Assembly: GCA_905116865.2 (NCBI GenBank) | Contig: CAJHNH020006001.1 | Location: 37,501 to 101,500 of the forward strand | Length of the DNA: 64,000 nucleotides | Direction of reading: 5' to 3' | DNA from: Candidula unifasciata | Taxonomy: Eukaryota > Mollusca > Gastropoda > Stylommatophora > Geomitridae | In this document: one piece after another, positions 32,889 to 43,893 of the stretch | Numbering within the stretch: position 1 is the first letter of the stretch | Layout: each line of letters starts with the position of its first letter | The notes under the pieces: generated by a model | The model's database searches: none | Told to the model about the DNA's origin: nothing | Seen by the model: only the letters and a program-made list of their open reading frames with translations | Program-made: the position numbers and the translations under genes

Positions 32889-33125
32889 GGCGTCAGCGTC
32901 TGTGGTTTAGGCATTGCGAACGCACTTCGTAATGCCGGGTTGCCGGCTTCGATCGCAGTCGCGGACCTTGCGCCTTGCGTTGGTTATGACAGTGGCATCG
33001 AGACGCTGACTGCCCAGAAAGCAATGGCAAACTACTGGATATAAATTTGCCTTCAAAAACCGCAACAGCCAAAAATGCTGGGGTTGGTTCGGCAACGTCC
33101 TGAAAAGGTTACGGAACTAACTAGC
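32889..33125 (+). mobile_element. SINE family D copy 4, full length
   Basis: Head GGCGTCAGCGTCTGTGGTTT (A box), GCGAACGCACTTCGTAATGC and GGCTTCGATCGCAGTCGCGG (B box). Body TTGCGTTGGTTATGACAGTG, CAATGGCAAACTACTGGATA and AATGCTGGGGTTGGTTCGGC. Tail GGTTACGGAACTAACTAG. Confidence 0.85.
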
Positions 33126-33404
33126 CTCAAATTAAATGAATTTTAATTTAGCAGATTAGGCATGACAGTACGACCAACTTAAGCAACAGTTTGAGAAGTG
33201 TGCGAGATACGGTATCTGTCTTAAAATTCAACGCGCCCAAATCCACTACACACAACTGACCAGGCAATATGAGTAAGGACAAAACACAGAGATATTGTCT
33301 GGGTGACTTGGTCATTAAGCACAATTGGGTCAACAACACAAAGCTAGCCCCAGACTCTAAACATTATTGAGACGAGAAGCCATGACCGTTCATACTTATT
33401 GTCA

Positions 33405-33500
33405 TAATACATGATGATGATGATGATGATGATTACGATGATGATGATGACGACGATGATGATAATGATGATGATGACGACGACAACGACGATGATAGGA
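33405..33500. repeat. GAT/GAC trinucleotide repeat
   Basis: About 30 triplets of GAT with GAC variants. Nothing else is recognised between 33126 and 34085, apart from CAGTCAACCCTTTTTAACAT at 33847, which vaguely resembles a pogo-type terminal repeat but has no matching end. Confidence 0.85.
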
Positions 33501-34084
33501 TAAGCTAGATTGAAACCTGTCACCTTTAAATGACATCAAGCTTCTCCAAAGAAGAAAAGAGCAAGCACAACCAGTTAGATCAATACCGATAACAAGCGAG
33601 AGATTGTTTGGATAGACAACCTGGAAATGAAGCTGTGACGTGTCAATAGCTTTATTCTGCCAACGATTCTCAACATTTCTATCTAAGCACTGCTTGAGAA
33701 CAGATTTATATTTCTACCTTTCTCTTCGTGCTTGCTTCTTGTCACCCAAAACACTTTTTTCTTCTAGCGCTTTCTAAATCAATGTTTGCCTTCCTCGGAA
33801 GTAGTTTCTGTTCTCAAAGAGTATTAATAGTGAACAAATTAAAATGCAGTCAACCCTTTTTAACATGAACTCCAACGGACTATACTAGAGTTGGCGTTAA
33901 ACTAAATTTGTGCTAACTGACGACCCAAGTTTTAATGTTGGGAGTTGAAAAAAAAAATATGCCGTCTTCACAATTTAGTTGAGATACATTGTACCACTTT
34001 AATGCGTGGATAATGCGTGGTGAGGACCCAATTCCTTCCACGGTGGGAATCTCGTACTACTGTATTAAAGAAGGCAGTGGTTAG

Positions 34085-34510
34085 TGGCTCTACAGAATTC
34101 ATGGCTGACAAGGATTAGTTTTATTTTCGTGCCAGGATATGTGGGGGTATAAGGAAACGAGCAAGCTGATAGACTTGCAGGTAAGGCTAATGTAAAAGGC
34201 GGACAAGCCATGGATCAGGCTGATATACTGAATGATCTAGGAGAGTTAAGATGTTTGCGTAAACCAACAGAGAACTGTGAATCTGCAGCTATGGTCAGAC
34301 TACAAGACTACAAGAACAGCATGTTAAACAGGGTGTCGCCAAACAAGAACACTACGCGGGTAGCCAAAGAAGAAGAATAAACCAATACAGAACTGGTGTC
34401 GTTAGCCGCTACACGTTGCGGGATTTACTGAGGAGGGGATCCGAGCACTTATTGATTGCGTGGCTCGACGTGCAATGAGGATAATCTGTCGATAACTAAC
34501 TAACTAAATG
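34085..34510 (+). pseudogene. RNase H LINE 3' end with AACT tail
   Basis: Translation gives RISFIFVPGYVGV, a stop, then GNEQADRLAGKA. This is the last RNase H block (His replaced by Tyr at the H position, final Asp kept). The linker QAMDQADILNDLGELRCLRK matches the DHADIINALREMGRI stretch of the frame at 39187-40176. It ends at residues NEDNLSITN and then AACTAACTAACTAAAT, the same AACT tail. Several stops occur, so it is dead and 5' truncated. Confidence 0.75.
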
Positions 34511-34682
34511 TATTAAAACCGGTTACGTCCATACTGTGCACATCACACCAGGCATACTTTTCTCACTTCTTCTATCTGCCTTACTAACCACTTATCTATT
34601 TATCAACTTGCCTGTCTGCTTGTTTGTTTCTCTGCCTGCCTATCTTTATCGCCAGACGGAGTCTGCATTTTTAAAAACAAAA

Positions 34683-34860
34683 TGCCCCTGGTTGACCTAG
34701 AGTTAAATAAGTACCAGGTAAAGTCCTGGGAAATAAAGGTCGCCTGTGCGATGCTGACCACATCATACACGGAATACTAATTGTTCTATACAATATAGGT
34801 CTAGTCCGTTATGCCTAATATACATGAAGGCTTGGAAACGGATCCTTTATTATCACTATA
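34683..34860 (+). mobile_element. SINE family B body, 5' truncated
   Basis: Words GTTGACCTAGAGTTAAATAA, GTACCAGGTAAAGTCCTGGG, ATGCTGACCACATCATACAC, ATATAGGTCTAGTCCG and GAAGGCTTGGAAACGGATCC. A minus-strand scrap of family F (CAGTGCAGTCGCCACGAAGG) follows at 34975-35000. Confidence 0.65.
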
Positions 34861-35133
34861 TGTCCATTCGTTCATCTCATCATTAGCGTAGATAAACAAA
34901 CAACAGCTGTCAATATGTACATGTTTAGAGCGCTTCAGGACAGTGCGGTTGTGAGCTTGGCAATGTAATGTCACATAACCAGTGCAGTCGCCACGAAGGG
35001 TGCAGATCATACTTTTTTTTAAATTTTATTCTTTATATTTTTTATTATCAATATAATTTTTTTATTATTTGTTTGATGATTGGCATCTTAAGTCTTTCAA
35101 GACGATAGTGTTATACTGAGTGATGAGGAGGCA

Positions 35134-35520
35134 TGAGACTTAAAACCCATGGCGATGGTGACTGTCACTAGCAAGAACCCCCCCCCCCCCCCCCCCCCTC
35201 CCTAGCGTTAAGAAACGTCTTCCACAGTTATAGCAAGGGATTTCAGGGCCGTTGTTGTCAACATTTGTGTTTAGTATATGTCTTCTCAGAAGCCCAACTC
35301 TCGTCCTTGCTGCAATAATTTCTTCCTTCACTCGCATTCCCTTCCTGGTGTGCCCTCTCCATACAACACGGTCAATGGCATTTTTTCCCCACGAGTCCAC
35401 CTCAATGCCTGCATCGTTCATGCCCCGCTTGCACACATCTTTATATCGCAGTAGAGATTGTCCTCGACATCTTCTACCCTTCTTTAATTCACAATAGAGG
35501 ATGTCTTTTTAACCCAGGTT
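35134..35520 (-). pseudogene. LINE C-terminus with zinc-finger end
   Basis: Minus-strand translation reads LKKGRRCRGQSLLRYKDVCK, RGMNDAGIEVDSWGKNAIDR, VVWRGHTRKGMRVKEEIIAA, then NGPEIPCYNCGRRFLTLG, and after a G-rich interruption LASDSHHRHGF. This is the C-terminal region of LINE ORF2 proteins that end in a C2H2-type finger (C-x2-C...H-x-x-x-H). The finger is interrupted by a 21-base C tract (35178-35198) on the plus strand, which inserts glycines and shifts the frame. The catalytic domains are absent. Confidence 0.75.
35178..35198. repeat. 21-base C homopolymer
   Basis: An uninterrupted C run inside the LINE zinc-finger region, absent from the expected protein, so it is an expansion after insertion or a sequencing artefact. 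Confidence 0.9.
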
Positions 35521-35581
35521 ATTTGAACGAGGTTTACTGTCTGACCAGTAGCTCTACACAACATTGTGTCATGAATTAGTG

Positions 35582-35789
35582 TTTGTTTGTTTGTTTTAGT
35601 ATCCAGAACCCCTAGGCTCGGTATTATGAATATCGCAACCTTTCGCTCTTGATTCCATTGTAAATACCGTAAATCTGGGAGAAAATGTGGCTTTCCTGCC
35701 TATCCCCGGGATTAAACCCGGACCACAAGGAGTTCGTCACCCTGTCTCCGCGCAATCCGGTTTAGCCAACTACGTTAGAGAGCCGGGCT
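35582..35789 (-). mobile_element. SINE family E copy 2 with target duplication
   Basis: On the minus strand: head CCGGCTCTCTAACGTAGTTG (A box), GGGTGACGAACTCCTTGTGG and GTCCGGGTTTAATCCCGG (B box), body CTCCCAGATTTACGGTATTT and CAATGGAATCAAGAGCGAAA, tail ACAAACAAACAAAC. Target duplication with one difference: catgaattagtg at 35570-35581 and catgaatgagtg at 35790-35801. Confidence 0.9.
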
Positions 35790-35801
35790 CATGAATGAGT
35801 G

Positions 35802-36375
35802 AAATTCAAAAGCTGCCCTTTCTTTTCGAATACATTTGTAACGAAAATATCAATGAAAATATTAGGACAAAATAGCATAATAGTAAATCAGAAATATAAT
35901 GTTCTTCATGAAATCTTCAGCTGTTATGTGTATCCAGAAAGTCTTGAATTCTAGACAGTAATTTCGCCTCACATCACAGTCAATTGTTGTTTCACTGGGA
36001 CAATAGAGAAATCTTACAGTGCATTCCACGCTAGCTGTGTCTCGAAGTAGACAATTTACGTTGATATAATTATAATTTGCACAGTAATGAAATGATGAGT
36101 AGGCAAAACGCTCCGAATTAATATTCTTATAATAATAGGTTCTTATTATTATTCAGCTTTTCTTTCTCAAATGCTGTTGAGCCGAGGGTGGGGCTGAAGT
36201 TAAGCTCTTTTTCTTGAGCTCTTTGTCCCCCCCCCCCTTACCCCCACCCCCTCCCCAACCCCCACTAAGAAATACCCTCAAAACGTGAGGTATAACATGC
36301 TTTATTTAGAAAATACGACTGCTGTGTGAAAGATAGATGTTTGGAAGGGCCGAATGTAAGACGGTTCTGCGTGCC
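35802..36375. other. Unassigned, with C-rich tract
   Basis: No gene recognised. A C-rich tract lies at 36228-36265. Confidence 0.35.
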
Positions 36376-36379
36376 CAAT

Positions 36380-36783
36380 TTGTGACCCTTTGAAAATAAA
36401 GGTCGTTTGTTCGTTCGTACGTCTCTTATAGCCTTCGACAGCAAAATTCCATCTCCTGGTCCTCTCGTGGTGTAGCTGAGGAACCGACAGTAGTAAAGAC
36501 GAAAGCAGGTCTCGGGCGCTTCAGTCATTTGCTTCTGGCAGGCGAGGCTCGTCAGCACGGGAGTGCAGCTCATCTAGGAGAAGGAAAACGGTGGTCTCAA
36601 ACCTCTACTAGCTTGCAACCATACCCTATTAGGGAAAGCGCTCCAGGAGTAAATCCTAAAGAAATATCTTGAGCTTGAATATCTGAGGGAGTTCGGCAGT
36701 GTAAATATTGCTGATTCGGCAACTCCTGCTAAGTCTTTGGTGTCAAGCTGTAGTGGCCCTTGCCCTTTCCTTGATATTACAAG
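36380..36783 (+). mobile_element. Left half of an interrupted GAA-tailed retroelement
   Basis: Words such as GGCGAGGCTCGTCAGCACGG, GAGTGCAGCTCATCTAGGAG and GGAAAGCGCTCCAGGAGTAA form a continuous segment up to the 13-bp word ttgatattacaag at 36771-36783. The same word restarts the sequence at 38902, which continues to a GAA tail near 39025-39115. Removing the insertion between them restores one element. I cannot assign its clade; its GAA tail links it to family C and several LINE ends. Confidence 0.5.
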
Positions 36784-38262
36784 TAACAGAAAGTATTGTG
36801 AACGGCACTCATAGAAAGAAGTAGAAAGATAGAAGAACACACTAGACAACATAAAAATCGAAAGCTATAGTTACCGTGCCGGGAATTGAACCTGTCACCT
36901 CCAGACGGCGTCTGCGCCTCGCCATGAATACAAGTGCACTAAGATACATGGTCAACTCGGCACCCCCAACAAAAGGTGTCTCATTGGCCATGTCTATCGT
37001 ACAGCTTGAAATCCACGACTATGGAATACGGACAGAATTCATTTCAACCCATTGAAATGGCACCATAGGTTACAGAAATTTATATTAACGAAGCAAATGT
37101 CGAATAACAATCACAGCAACAATTTACGAACACAGTAAGACCTTATTGCTTTGTCTAGAATACACAAACATTTAAGAAAGGTATTTGATTGGTAGTTTCC
37201 GGTGTGTATACGTCATTCCTATAAATAAACAGAGGGGGGAACCGTTTGAGGCCGTTAAATATTATGAATTAATCAAGTAACAGAAAGTATTGTGAACGGC
37301 ACTCATAGAAAGAAGTAGAAAGATAGAAGAACACACTAGACAACATAAAAATCGAAAGCTATAGTTACCGTGCCGGGAATTGAACCTGTCACCTCCAGAC
37401 GGCGTCTGCGCCTCGCCATGAATACAAGTGCACTAAGATACATGGTCAACTCGGCACCCCCAACAAAAGGTGTCTCATTGGCCATGTCTATCGTACAGCT
37501 TGAAATCCACGACTATGGAATACGGACAGAATTCATTTCAACCCATTGAAATGGCACCATAGGTTACAGAAATTTATATTAACGAAGCAAATGTCGAATA
37601 ACAATCACAGCAACAATTTACGAACACAGTAAGACCTTGCTTTGTCTAGAATACACAAACATTTAAGAAAGGTATTTGATTGGTAGGTTCCGGTGTGTAT
37701 ACGTCATTCCTATAAATAAACAGAGGGGGGAACCGTTTGAGGCCGTTAAATATTATGAATTAATCAAGTAACAGAAAGTATTGTGAACGGCACTCATAGA
37801 AAGAAGTAGAAAGATAGAAGAACACACTAGACAACATAAAAATCGAAAGCTATAGTTACCGTGCCGGGAATTGAACCTGTCACCTCCAGACGGCGTCTGC
37901 GCCTCGCCATGAATACAAGTGCACTAAGATACATGGTCAACTCGGCACCCCCAACAAAAGGTGTCTCATTGGCCATGTCTATCGTACAGCTTGAAATCCA
38001 CGACTATGGAATACGGACAGAATTCATTTCAACCCATTGAAATGGCACCATAGGTTACAGAAATTTATATTAACGAAGCAAATGTCGAATAACAATCACA
38101 GCAACAATTTACGAACACAGTAAGACCTTATTGCTTTGTCTAGAATACACAAACATTTAAGAAAGGTATTTGATTGGTAGGTTCCGGTGTGTATACGTCA
38201 TTCCTATAAATAAACAGAGGGGGGAACCGTTTGAGGCCGTTAAATATTATGAATTAATCAAG
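36784..38262 (-). repeat. Three head-to-tail ~494-bp units
   Basis: Unit junctions all read GAATTAATCAAGTAACAG, showing precise head-to-tail joining with no tail or A tract between monomers. This differs from ordinary adjacent SINE insertions, which would keep tails and separate target duplications. Confidence 0.9.
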
Positions 38263-38901
38263 TAACAGAAAGTATTGTGAACGGCACTCATAGAAAGAAG
38301 TAGAAAGATAGAAGAACACACTAGACAACATAAAAATCGAAAGCTATAGTTACCCTGCCGGGAATTGAACCTGTCACCTCCAGACGGCGTCTGCGCCTCG
38401 CCATGAATACAAGTGCACTAAGATAATTGGTCAACTCGGCACCCCACACAAAAGGTTTGTGTATTCTAGACAAAGCAATAAGGTCTTACTGTGTTCGTAA
38501 ATTGTTGCTGTGATTGTTATTCGACATTTGCTTCGTTAATATAAATTTCTGTAACCTATGGTGCCATTTCAATGGGTTGAAATGAATTCTGTCCGTATTC
38601 CATAGTCGTGGATTTCAAGCTGTACGATAGACATGGCCAATGAGACACCTTTTGTTGGGGGTGCCGAGTTGACCATGTATCTTAGTGCACTTGTATTCAT
38701 GGCGAGGCGCAGACGCTGTCTGGAGGTGACAGGTTCAATTCCCGGCACGGTAACTATAGCTTTCGATTTTTATGTTGTCTAGTGTGTTCTTCTATCTTTC
38801 TACTTCTTTCTATGAGTGCCGTTCACAATACTTTCTGTTACTTGATTAATTCATAATATTTAACGGCCTCAAACGGTTCCCCCCTCTGTTTATTTATAGG
38901 A
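36784..38901 (-). mobile_element. Multimeric tRNA-like element: 3 tandem units, a partial unit and an inverted copy
   Basis: Tandem units begin at 36781, 37275, 37766 and 38260 (lengths 494, 491 and 494, then a partial of about 195). They are near identical; I noted a 3-base deletion in unit 2 and single changes in units 1 and 4. At about 38455 the sequence switches strand and runs to 38901 as an inverted copy that spans a unit junction. Each unit, read on the minus strand, has GGTGCCGAGTTGACCATG (A-box-like) and GACAGGTTCAATTCCCGG (B box), so it is tRNA-related. The whole block is bounded by ttgatattacaag at 36771-36783 and 38902-38914. No coding frame exists in the unit. Confidence 0.85.
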
Positions 38902-39115
38902 TTGATATTACAAGTGGCGTAGATAATGGGGTGCCTACTGCCTAGGCTGTACTCCAATTCAACATGCCCTGAATCGTGGCCTCGGAGAGCCCGAAGCCAG
39001 CGACACAACTCTGTGGTCCATTTAAAGAAGAAGAAGAAGAAGAAGAAGACAAAGAAGCAGAAGAATAAGAAGAAGAAGAAGAAGAAGGAGAAGAAGAAGA
39101 ATTGAAAAGAGGAAG
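38902..39115 (+). mobile_element. Right half of the interrupted retroelement, GAA tail
   Basis: From the repeated target word, GTGGCGTAGATAATGGGGTG, CTACTGCCTAGGCTGTACTC, CGTGGCCTCGGAGAGCCCGA and CAACTCTGTGGTCCATTTAA lead into GAAGAAGAAG with AGACAAAG and AGAAG variants to about 39115. The GAA tail marks this as the 3' end of the element whose left half ends at 36783. Confidence 0.55.
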
Positions 39116-39165
39116 AGAAAGAAATAAACAAAAAAATAAAAATAAATAAATAAAGAAAAGAAGAA

Positions 39166-39196
39166 CTTAGTTAGTTAGTTAGTTAGTTAGTTAGTT
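39166..39196 (-). repeat. AACT tail of the RNase H LINE
   Basis: Seven copies of AACT on the minus strand, beginning inside the stop codon of the frame at 39187-40176. A 3' tail of short repeats in place of poly-A is usual for I-type and related LINEs. Confidence 0.85.
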
Positions 39197-40176
39197 GGGT
39201 TATCATCATTGCACTCCGGACATGTCCATAGGTGCTCAGATCCTCCCCTCAGTATGAATCCCAACGTCTGATGGCTAATAGTACCACTTCTATGTTGATT
39301 AACAAGTCTTCTGACGTGTCCGGTGTGCGTCTCGTTTTTTGCTGTGCCGATCTTAATTCCCAAGTCTGCCATTCTGGCGAGTGATGTGGATTCACTGCCA
39401 CCAAAGTCCTCTATCCTTCCCATTTCTCTGAGGGCATTGATAATATCAGCATGATCCATAGGCCGACCGTCGGTAGTGATAGCGGATCCAGCCAACCTGT
39501 CAGCTCTTTCATTTCCATCGACGCCTGCGTGTCCCGGAACAAAAATAAAGGTGACTCCTCGCACAGTGGACTTCTGAATTGATTCAAGCCATTGTCTTCG
39601 CACTGAACCTGCCTGAACCCTCCGGATCATACTCATTGAATCACTGAGTATACATATGCGGGTGTATTTTTGTGTTTCAAGCCAGGCAAACGCTTGCGTC
39701 ACTGCCATCACCTCCATCGTCATGCTGCTGGTTGTCATGGAGAAGGCGCCGTTGGCTTCTTTGACTGTTCTGCCCGCTGAGCGTGCTGTAAATGCCCATG
39801 CGCTTCTTCTTTGGCGTATAACTGATCCGTCTGTATAGATTAGTGCATCTGCTTCGTCTGAATTTTCACCGATGAGAGCGTTGACCTCTGCATTAACAGC
39901 AACAGGATTATCTTCTCTACATCGCCTGTTGAGTGTGACAATACAGGAAAATGTACAAATAAACGCCTGAGGCACAGGTATCCATTCTGCACCAGGTATG
40001 ATGTCGGTTAGGCTGCATATTTGCCTAATAACATCTTCTGCCCGACCTAGCCACGATTTTCCCCTCTTCAGTCTGTCGCCCTTTTCACTAAAAAGCGCTT
40101 GATGCAGTGGGTGTTTCTTATCAGCACATATTTTGAGGTATGCCCGAGCCCTCCACATCCTGATCCTTTGGTTCAT
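39187..40176 (-). CDS. LINE ORF2 C-terminal part: RNase H domain, open
   Basis: A 329-residue frame with no stops. Residues 1-100 are a linker after the missing reverse transcriptase. The RNase H domain spans about 112-232 with all catalytic positions visible: Asp116 (YTDGSV), Glu155 (MTMEVMAV), Asp179 (ILSDSMSM), His216 (VPGHAGVDGNE) and Asp226 (ERADRLAG). A C-terminal CPEC pair (C319, C322) follows. RNase H removes the RNA template in I/R1-like LINEs. The frame is cut at its 5' side by GAA/GAAA microsatellite at 40180 onward, so it is a 5'-truncated copy, but it keeps the natural stop and an AACT tail. The intact frame suggests a recent insertion. There is no promoter or intron evidence for a host gene; domestication is possible but unsupported. 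Confidence 0.8.
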   Translation of the reverse strand: MNQRIRMWRARAYLKICADKKHPLHQALFSEKGDRLKRGKSWLGRAEDVIRQICSLTDIIPGAEWIPVPQAFICTFSCIVTLNRRCREDNPVAVNAEVNALIGENSDEADALIYTDGSVIRQRRSAWAFTARSAGRTVKEANGAFSMTTSSMTMEVMAVTQAFAWLETQKYTRICILSDSMSMIRRVQAGSVRRQWLESIQKSTVRGVTFIFVPGHAGVDGNERADRLAGSAITTDGRPMDHADIINALREMGRIEDFGGSESTSLARMADLGIKIGTAKNETHTGHVRRLVNQHRSGTISHQTLGFILRGGSEHLWTCPECNDDNPTN

Positions 40177-40179
40177 TGT

Positions 40180-40395
<216 letters not shown>

Positions 40396-40915
40396 TAGGG
40401 AAAAGATATGTTCATGTACCCAATATAATGTTGCATTGCTCTATAAACACCTTCAGTGCAATGTCCTGCCTAGACAAGCGTTCATTGATAGATGTCCATC
40501 TGCCCCAAGGTAGAATGCAAGACGGTACAGAATGTCCAATCATGGAGCATTTGAGAATGAAGTTCGATCGTTCTTGTCTGCTTATCAGACAATTTATATT
40601 CTAGGAGTCAATAGACAGTGATCTTTCCAAATACAGACAGTAAACAGACAAAAGAGTTTGCAATAATGCCTTAGACATTTAGCTGTTATCCATATTTCAC
40701 ATCTTATATCATTTTCAATTCTTTCCGTCTATGCTATGCCGATCGAAGTTTTAATATTGTAATGACAAACAAGTTCACTTTACCTTCTCAGCGGGTGACT
40801 TTGATTTTAGCGTAACCATGTTCAACTGCATAATGTACAGACACGCCCACGCCCCCCACCCACACCCGCCTCACACACACAATATATATAACCGAACTGT
40901 TTGTTTCTCTTTAAC
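40396..40915. other. Unassigned sequence
   Basis: No element recognised. A short ACCCACAC-rich stretch lies at 40845-40885. Confidence 0.35.
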
Positions 40916-40917
40916 TT

Positions 40918-41390
40918 GCAGTGTTTAACTTGCTTTGTTTAACTTGCTGTGTTCACTTTACCGTGTTTAACTTGCTGTGTTCACTTTACCGTGTTTAACT
41001 TGCTGTGTTCACTTTACCGTGTTTAACTTGCTGTGTTCACTTTACCGTGATTAACTTGCTGTGTTCACTTTACCGTGTTTAACTTGCTGAGTTCACTTTA
41101 CCGTGTTTAACTTGCTGTGTTCACTTTACCGTGTTTAACTTGCTGTGTTCACTTTACCATGTTTAAATTGCTGTGTTTAACTTGATATATTTAGCCGCTG
41201 TGTTTATCTTCCTCTGTTTTACTTGATATGTTTAACTTGATTGGTTTCATTTGATGTTTTTAACGTGCTTTTTTTTTTTAATGGCATTGCTCAACTTACT
41301 GTGTTTTGCCGGCAGTGTTTAACTTGCTGTTTTTAATTTGCTTTGTTTAACTTGCTTTGCCTAAACTGTGTTGCTTAAATCGATAAAGAA
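40918..41390. repeat. 28-bp minisatellite, decaying at both ends
   Basis: Units of TGTTTAACTTGCTGTG plus TTCACTTTACCG, regular between about 40945 and 41165 (around eight units), then irregular TTTAACTTG-type words to about 41360. It is non-coding. Confidence 0.9.
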
Positions 41391-42000
41391 TACCCTAATG
41401 TCTGCTGTCGACATGGGAGACACCGATTTTAATTCAAAGATCATGTTGACCTATACGACATAAGCCCTGACCGTCGTGTCAGTCCGACTACTTTAAATGG
41501 AAGAAGGGAGATAAAAATGTGGTAGCAGTAATTGTTGTAATCAGGGCTGTGCCCTGCTATCATACAGACATGCTACAGCATCAGGCGGCTCCGTAAAAGA
41601 AGGGGGTGGGGGCGAAATACCAGTAGCAGAGAAAGAAGAGGAGAAGAAGAAGAAGAAGAAGAAGAAGAAGATAATAGATACCGTCATCAATGCTCAGTCG
41701 TGCATCTTACTAACCATTGTACCGTTACAACATCCAGTAGTACTTTTTGTTCAAAAAATTTTTCAATTCGTTATAATCAGCATTTATGTTGTTCTCTGTC
41801 ATTTCAGATTGTAGAGGAGAGGTAACAACTATTACATGACATTTAAGGCTATTATGGATACCATGTTATGTCCTTAGTCTCGGTGGCAGATATTCATATG
41901 TGAATCATACGGTAAGTATTATGTAGGTGGTTACTTTAATTGGGAGAGGGGTGTATACTGATATTTGTAAATATAATTAAAGTAAAATAAAGGTCTTTTT
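41391..42000. other. Unassigned, small GAA tract
   Basis: A GAA tract lies at 41636-41670. Nothing upstream of it matches family C. No gene recognised. Confidence 0.35.
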
Positions 42001-42004
42001 ACAC

Positions 42005-42285
42005 ACCAGTAGTGCGTGATTTCATAGGGGATCTCCCGGGGGACTCCTATAGTCAAGGGGTGTCATGTGTTCCCCATTTTGATGTTTCGAGCAGCTCCAC
42101 CAGCGAGGACAGCCACTGCCAACTAGCGTAGTAATCAAAAACATCAATGATTCGATACTCATAAAGGGTCGTGCCTTTGCCGCTTCTACTGCAGTACTTC
42201 TGCATCCTACAATAGAGCTTTCGGCGCCTGAGACCTACCGTTCACAGAAAAGAAAACCTGCGGTGGCCGCTTTTCGACAAGTGTG
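42005..42285 (-). pseudogene. Coding-like segment, unknown family
   Basis: A minus-strand frame of about 70 codons reads SIVGCRSTAVEAAKARPFMS, LITTLVGSGCPRWWSCSKHQ and NGEHMTPLDYRSPPGDPL. It has no known domain. Its ordinary composition suggests a dispersed repeat with a former ORF. No second copy is seen here. Confidence 0.3.
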
Positions 42286-43665
42286 CACGCACTGCGAAAC
42301 AAGCCATGTTGTAACACCCCACAGTATAGGACAGCCCGTGGTAACTGGCACGACATGAATGGAAGCAGGAACAAAAGCTCTCGCGTGAACGAAATGCGGT
42401 GACTTTCGTAGTTAGTACCAAATTTCTTTACTATCTACCCCTTTTCCCTCCGTAAGATTACTTTTAAACACTATTAATTTTCAAGACATAGGGTACGGAA
42501 GGTGCTCCACCTAAGAAATTAATTATGTAAAGGGCTACGCCAGTCAAACAAGTTGGGAACCCAAGCCATTACATTTTCTACCCCAAACAGCTTCCATTTA
42601 CATTATTTGCCGCTGCACACCATTATGCGATTACATCCCTTGACCACTGGAAACCCATAGCAGCTGGTCAGCAAGGGAGAACACTCTTCTGTAATATCTC
42701 CCTAACAATACCGCCTTCATTTCAACGTTCTCCCAAAGAAGCCATAATTTATGCGCAATAGAAGGGGCCTATTAATCGATCAGCAAATATCACTAGGACA
42801 AACCTGACATAAAGCTAAACATCACAGAGGAGAATTCGCTATTTTATTTATTTCTGCACTTCCAGCATTTCCCCTTTTCAGAATAATTTCCCTTCTTCTG
42901 TCCAGCACAGGATACAATATGGCGCTTCATTCAATGTACTACGGTAAAGTAATAATTGATATGTCATGTGTTATCTGGCGGAGATTCACGAATATAATAT
43001 AATAAAATATTTAACAGAAGAATTGTTAAAGTTGTGTGCAATTATTTCAGAAAAACACGCGTGTCAAACCCAGTATGTAGCTTCTGGGTTTGTTAACATT
43101 CAGGTTTTAATCAGATGAGAGTGAAAATCGATGCGGAATTTGATAAATAATATGAACACTTTAGAAATAAGTAGGCTGTCTTATAGCAAATATTGTAGTT
43201 ACATATTTAAATGTACAAGACACCTTCAAATCGGTATGCTTATATTAGTCATTAAACACTATCGTGTTTTCAACTTTACAGAACCCTATATTTGTTCTGC
43301 CCTTATGTTAACTGAAACCAGACAAACTACTTGTCACAGACCTCTGTGGATAGTGTAAATAGAAGTAATCTTGACAATATCGACAGCACGTACCCACAAT
43401 AACTTTTTCGGTACCAAAGGATAGTTAAACCAGCAATAAATCAACGCCTTACATTCCTTAATACCCAAAGAGTTAAATGCATAAGGCAGACGCCTACGTA
43501 ACAAAAGAACTAAATGCAATTAATCGTCGAAGAAAAAAGCAGCCACGATAAAACCAGCGCCCGTATGTTTAACACTTCGTAAGGTCCATTTTTTAGAAAA
43601 TTTAGTTGATGAAACAATTACGGACCGACATTTGACATTCGGAACACTGAATTCCCATCCTAGAA
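42286..43665. other. Unassigned sequence
   Basis: About 1.4 kb with no recognised gene or element on either strand. Confidence 0.35.
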
Positions 43666-43669
43666 ATAT

Positions 43670-43695
43670 ACAGGTTTTTCAGTATCATAAATTGT

Positions 43696-43782
<87 letters not shown>

Positions 43783-43827
43783 TTTCAGAATCTGAAATGT
43801 ACAGGTGAGGCGGTATCATAGATTGTA

Positions 43828-43886
<59 letters not shown>

Positions 43887-43893
43887 TATATAT
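43670..43893. repeat. Duplicated segment, each copy with a TA array
   Basis: Two copies of ACAGG(T)...GTATCATA-ATTGTAGGT, at about 43671-43698 and 43801-43830, each run straight into a TA array (43698-43776 and 43832-43892). A microsatellite-bearing segment of about 130 bp has been duplicated in tandem. Confidence 0.85.

Noticed and set aside
33847..33960. Left end of another pogo-type transposon
   Set aside because: Only a vague terminal word, with no inverted partner and no transposase sequence.
36784..38901. Hammerhead ribozyme retrozyme, suggested by tandem units
   Set aside because: I looked for the CTGATGA and GAAA core in both orientations of the unit and did not find it.
36784..38901. 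Ordinary cluster of independent SINE insertions
   Set aside because: Junctions are identical, there are no tails between units, and one target duplication surrounds the whole block.
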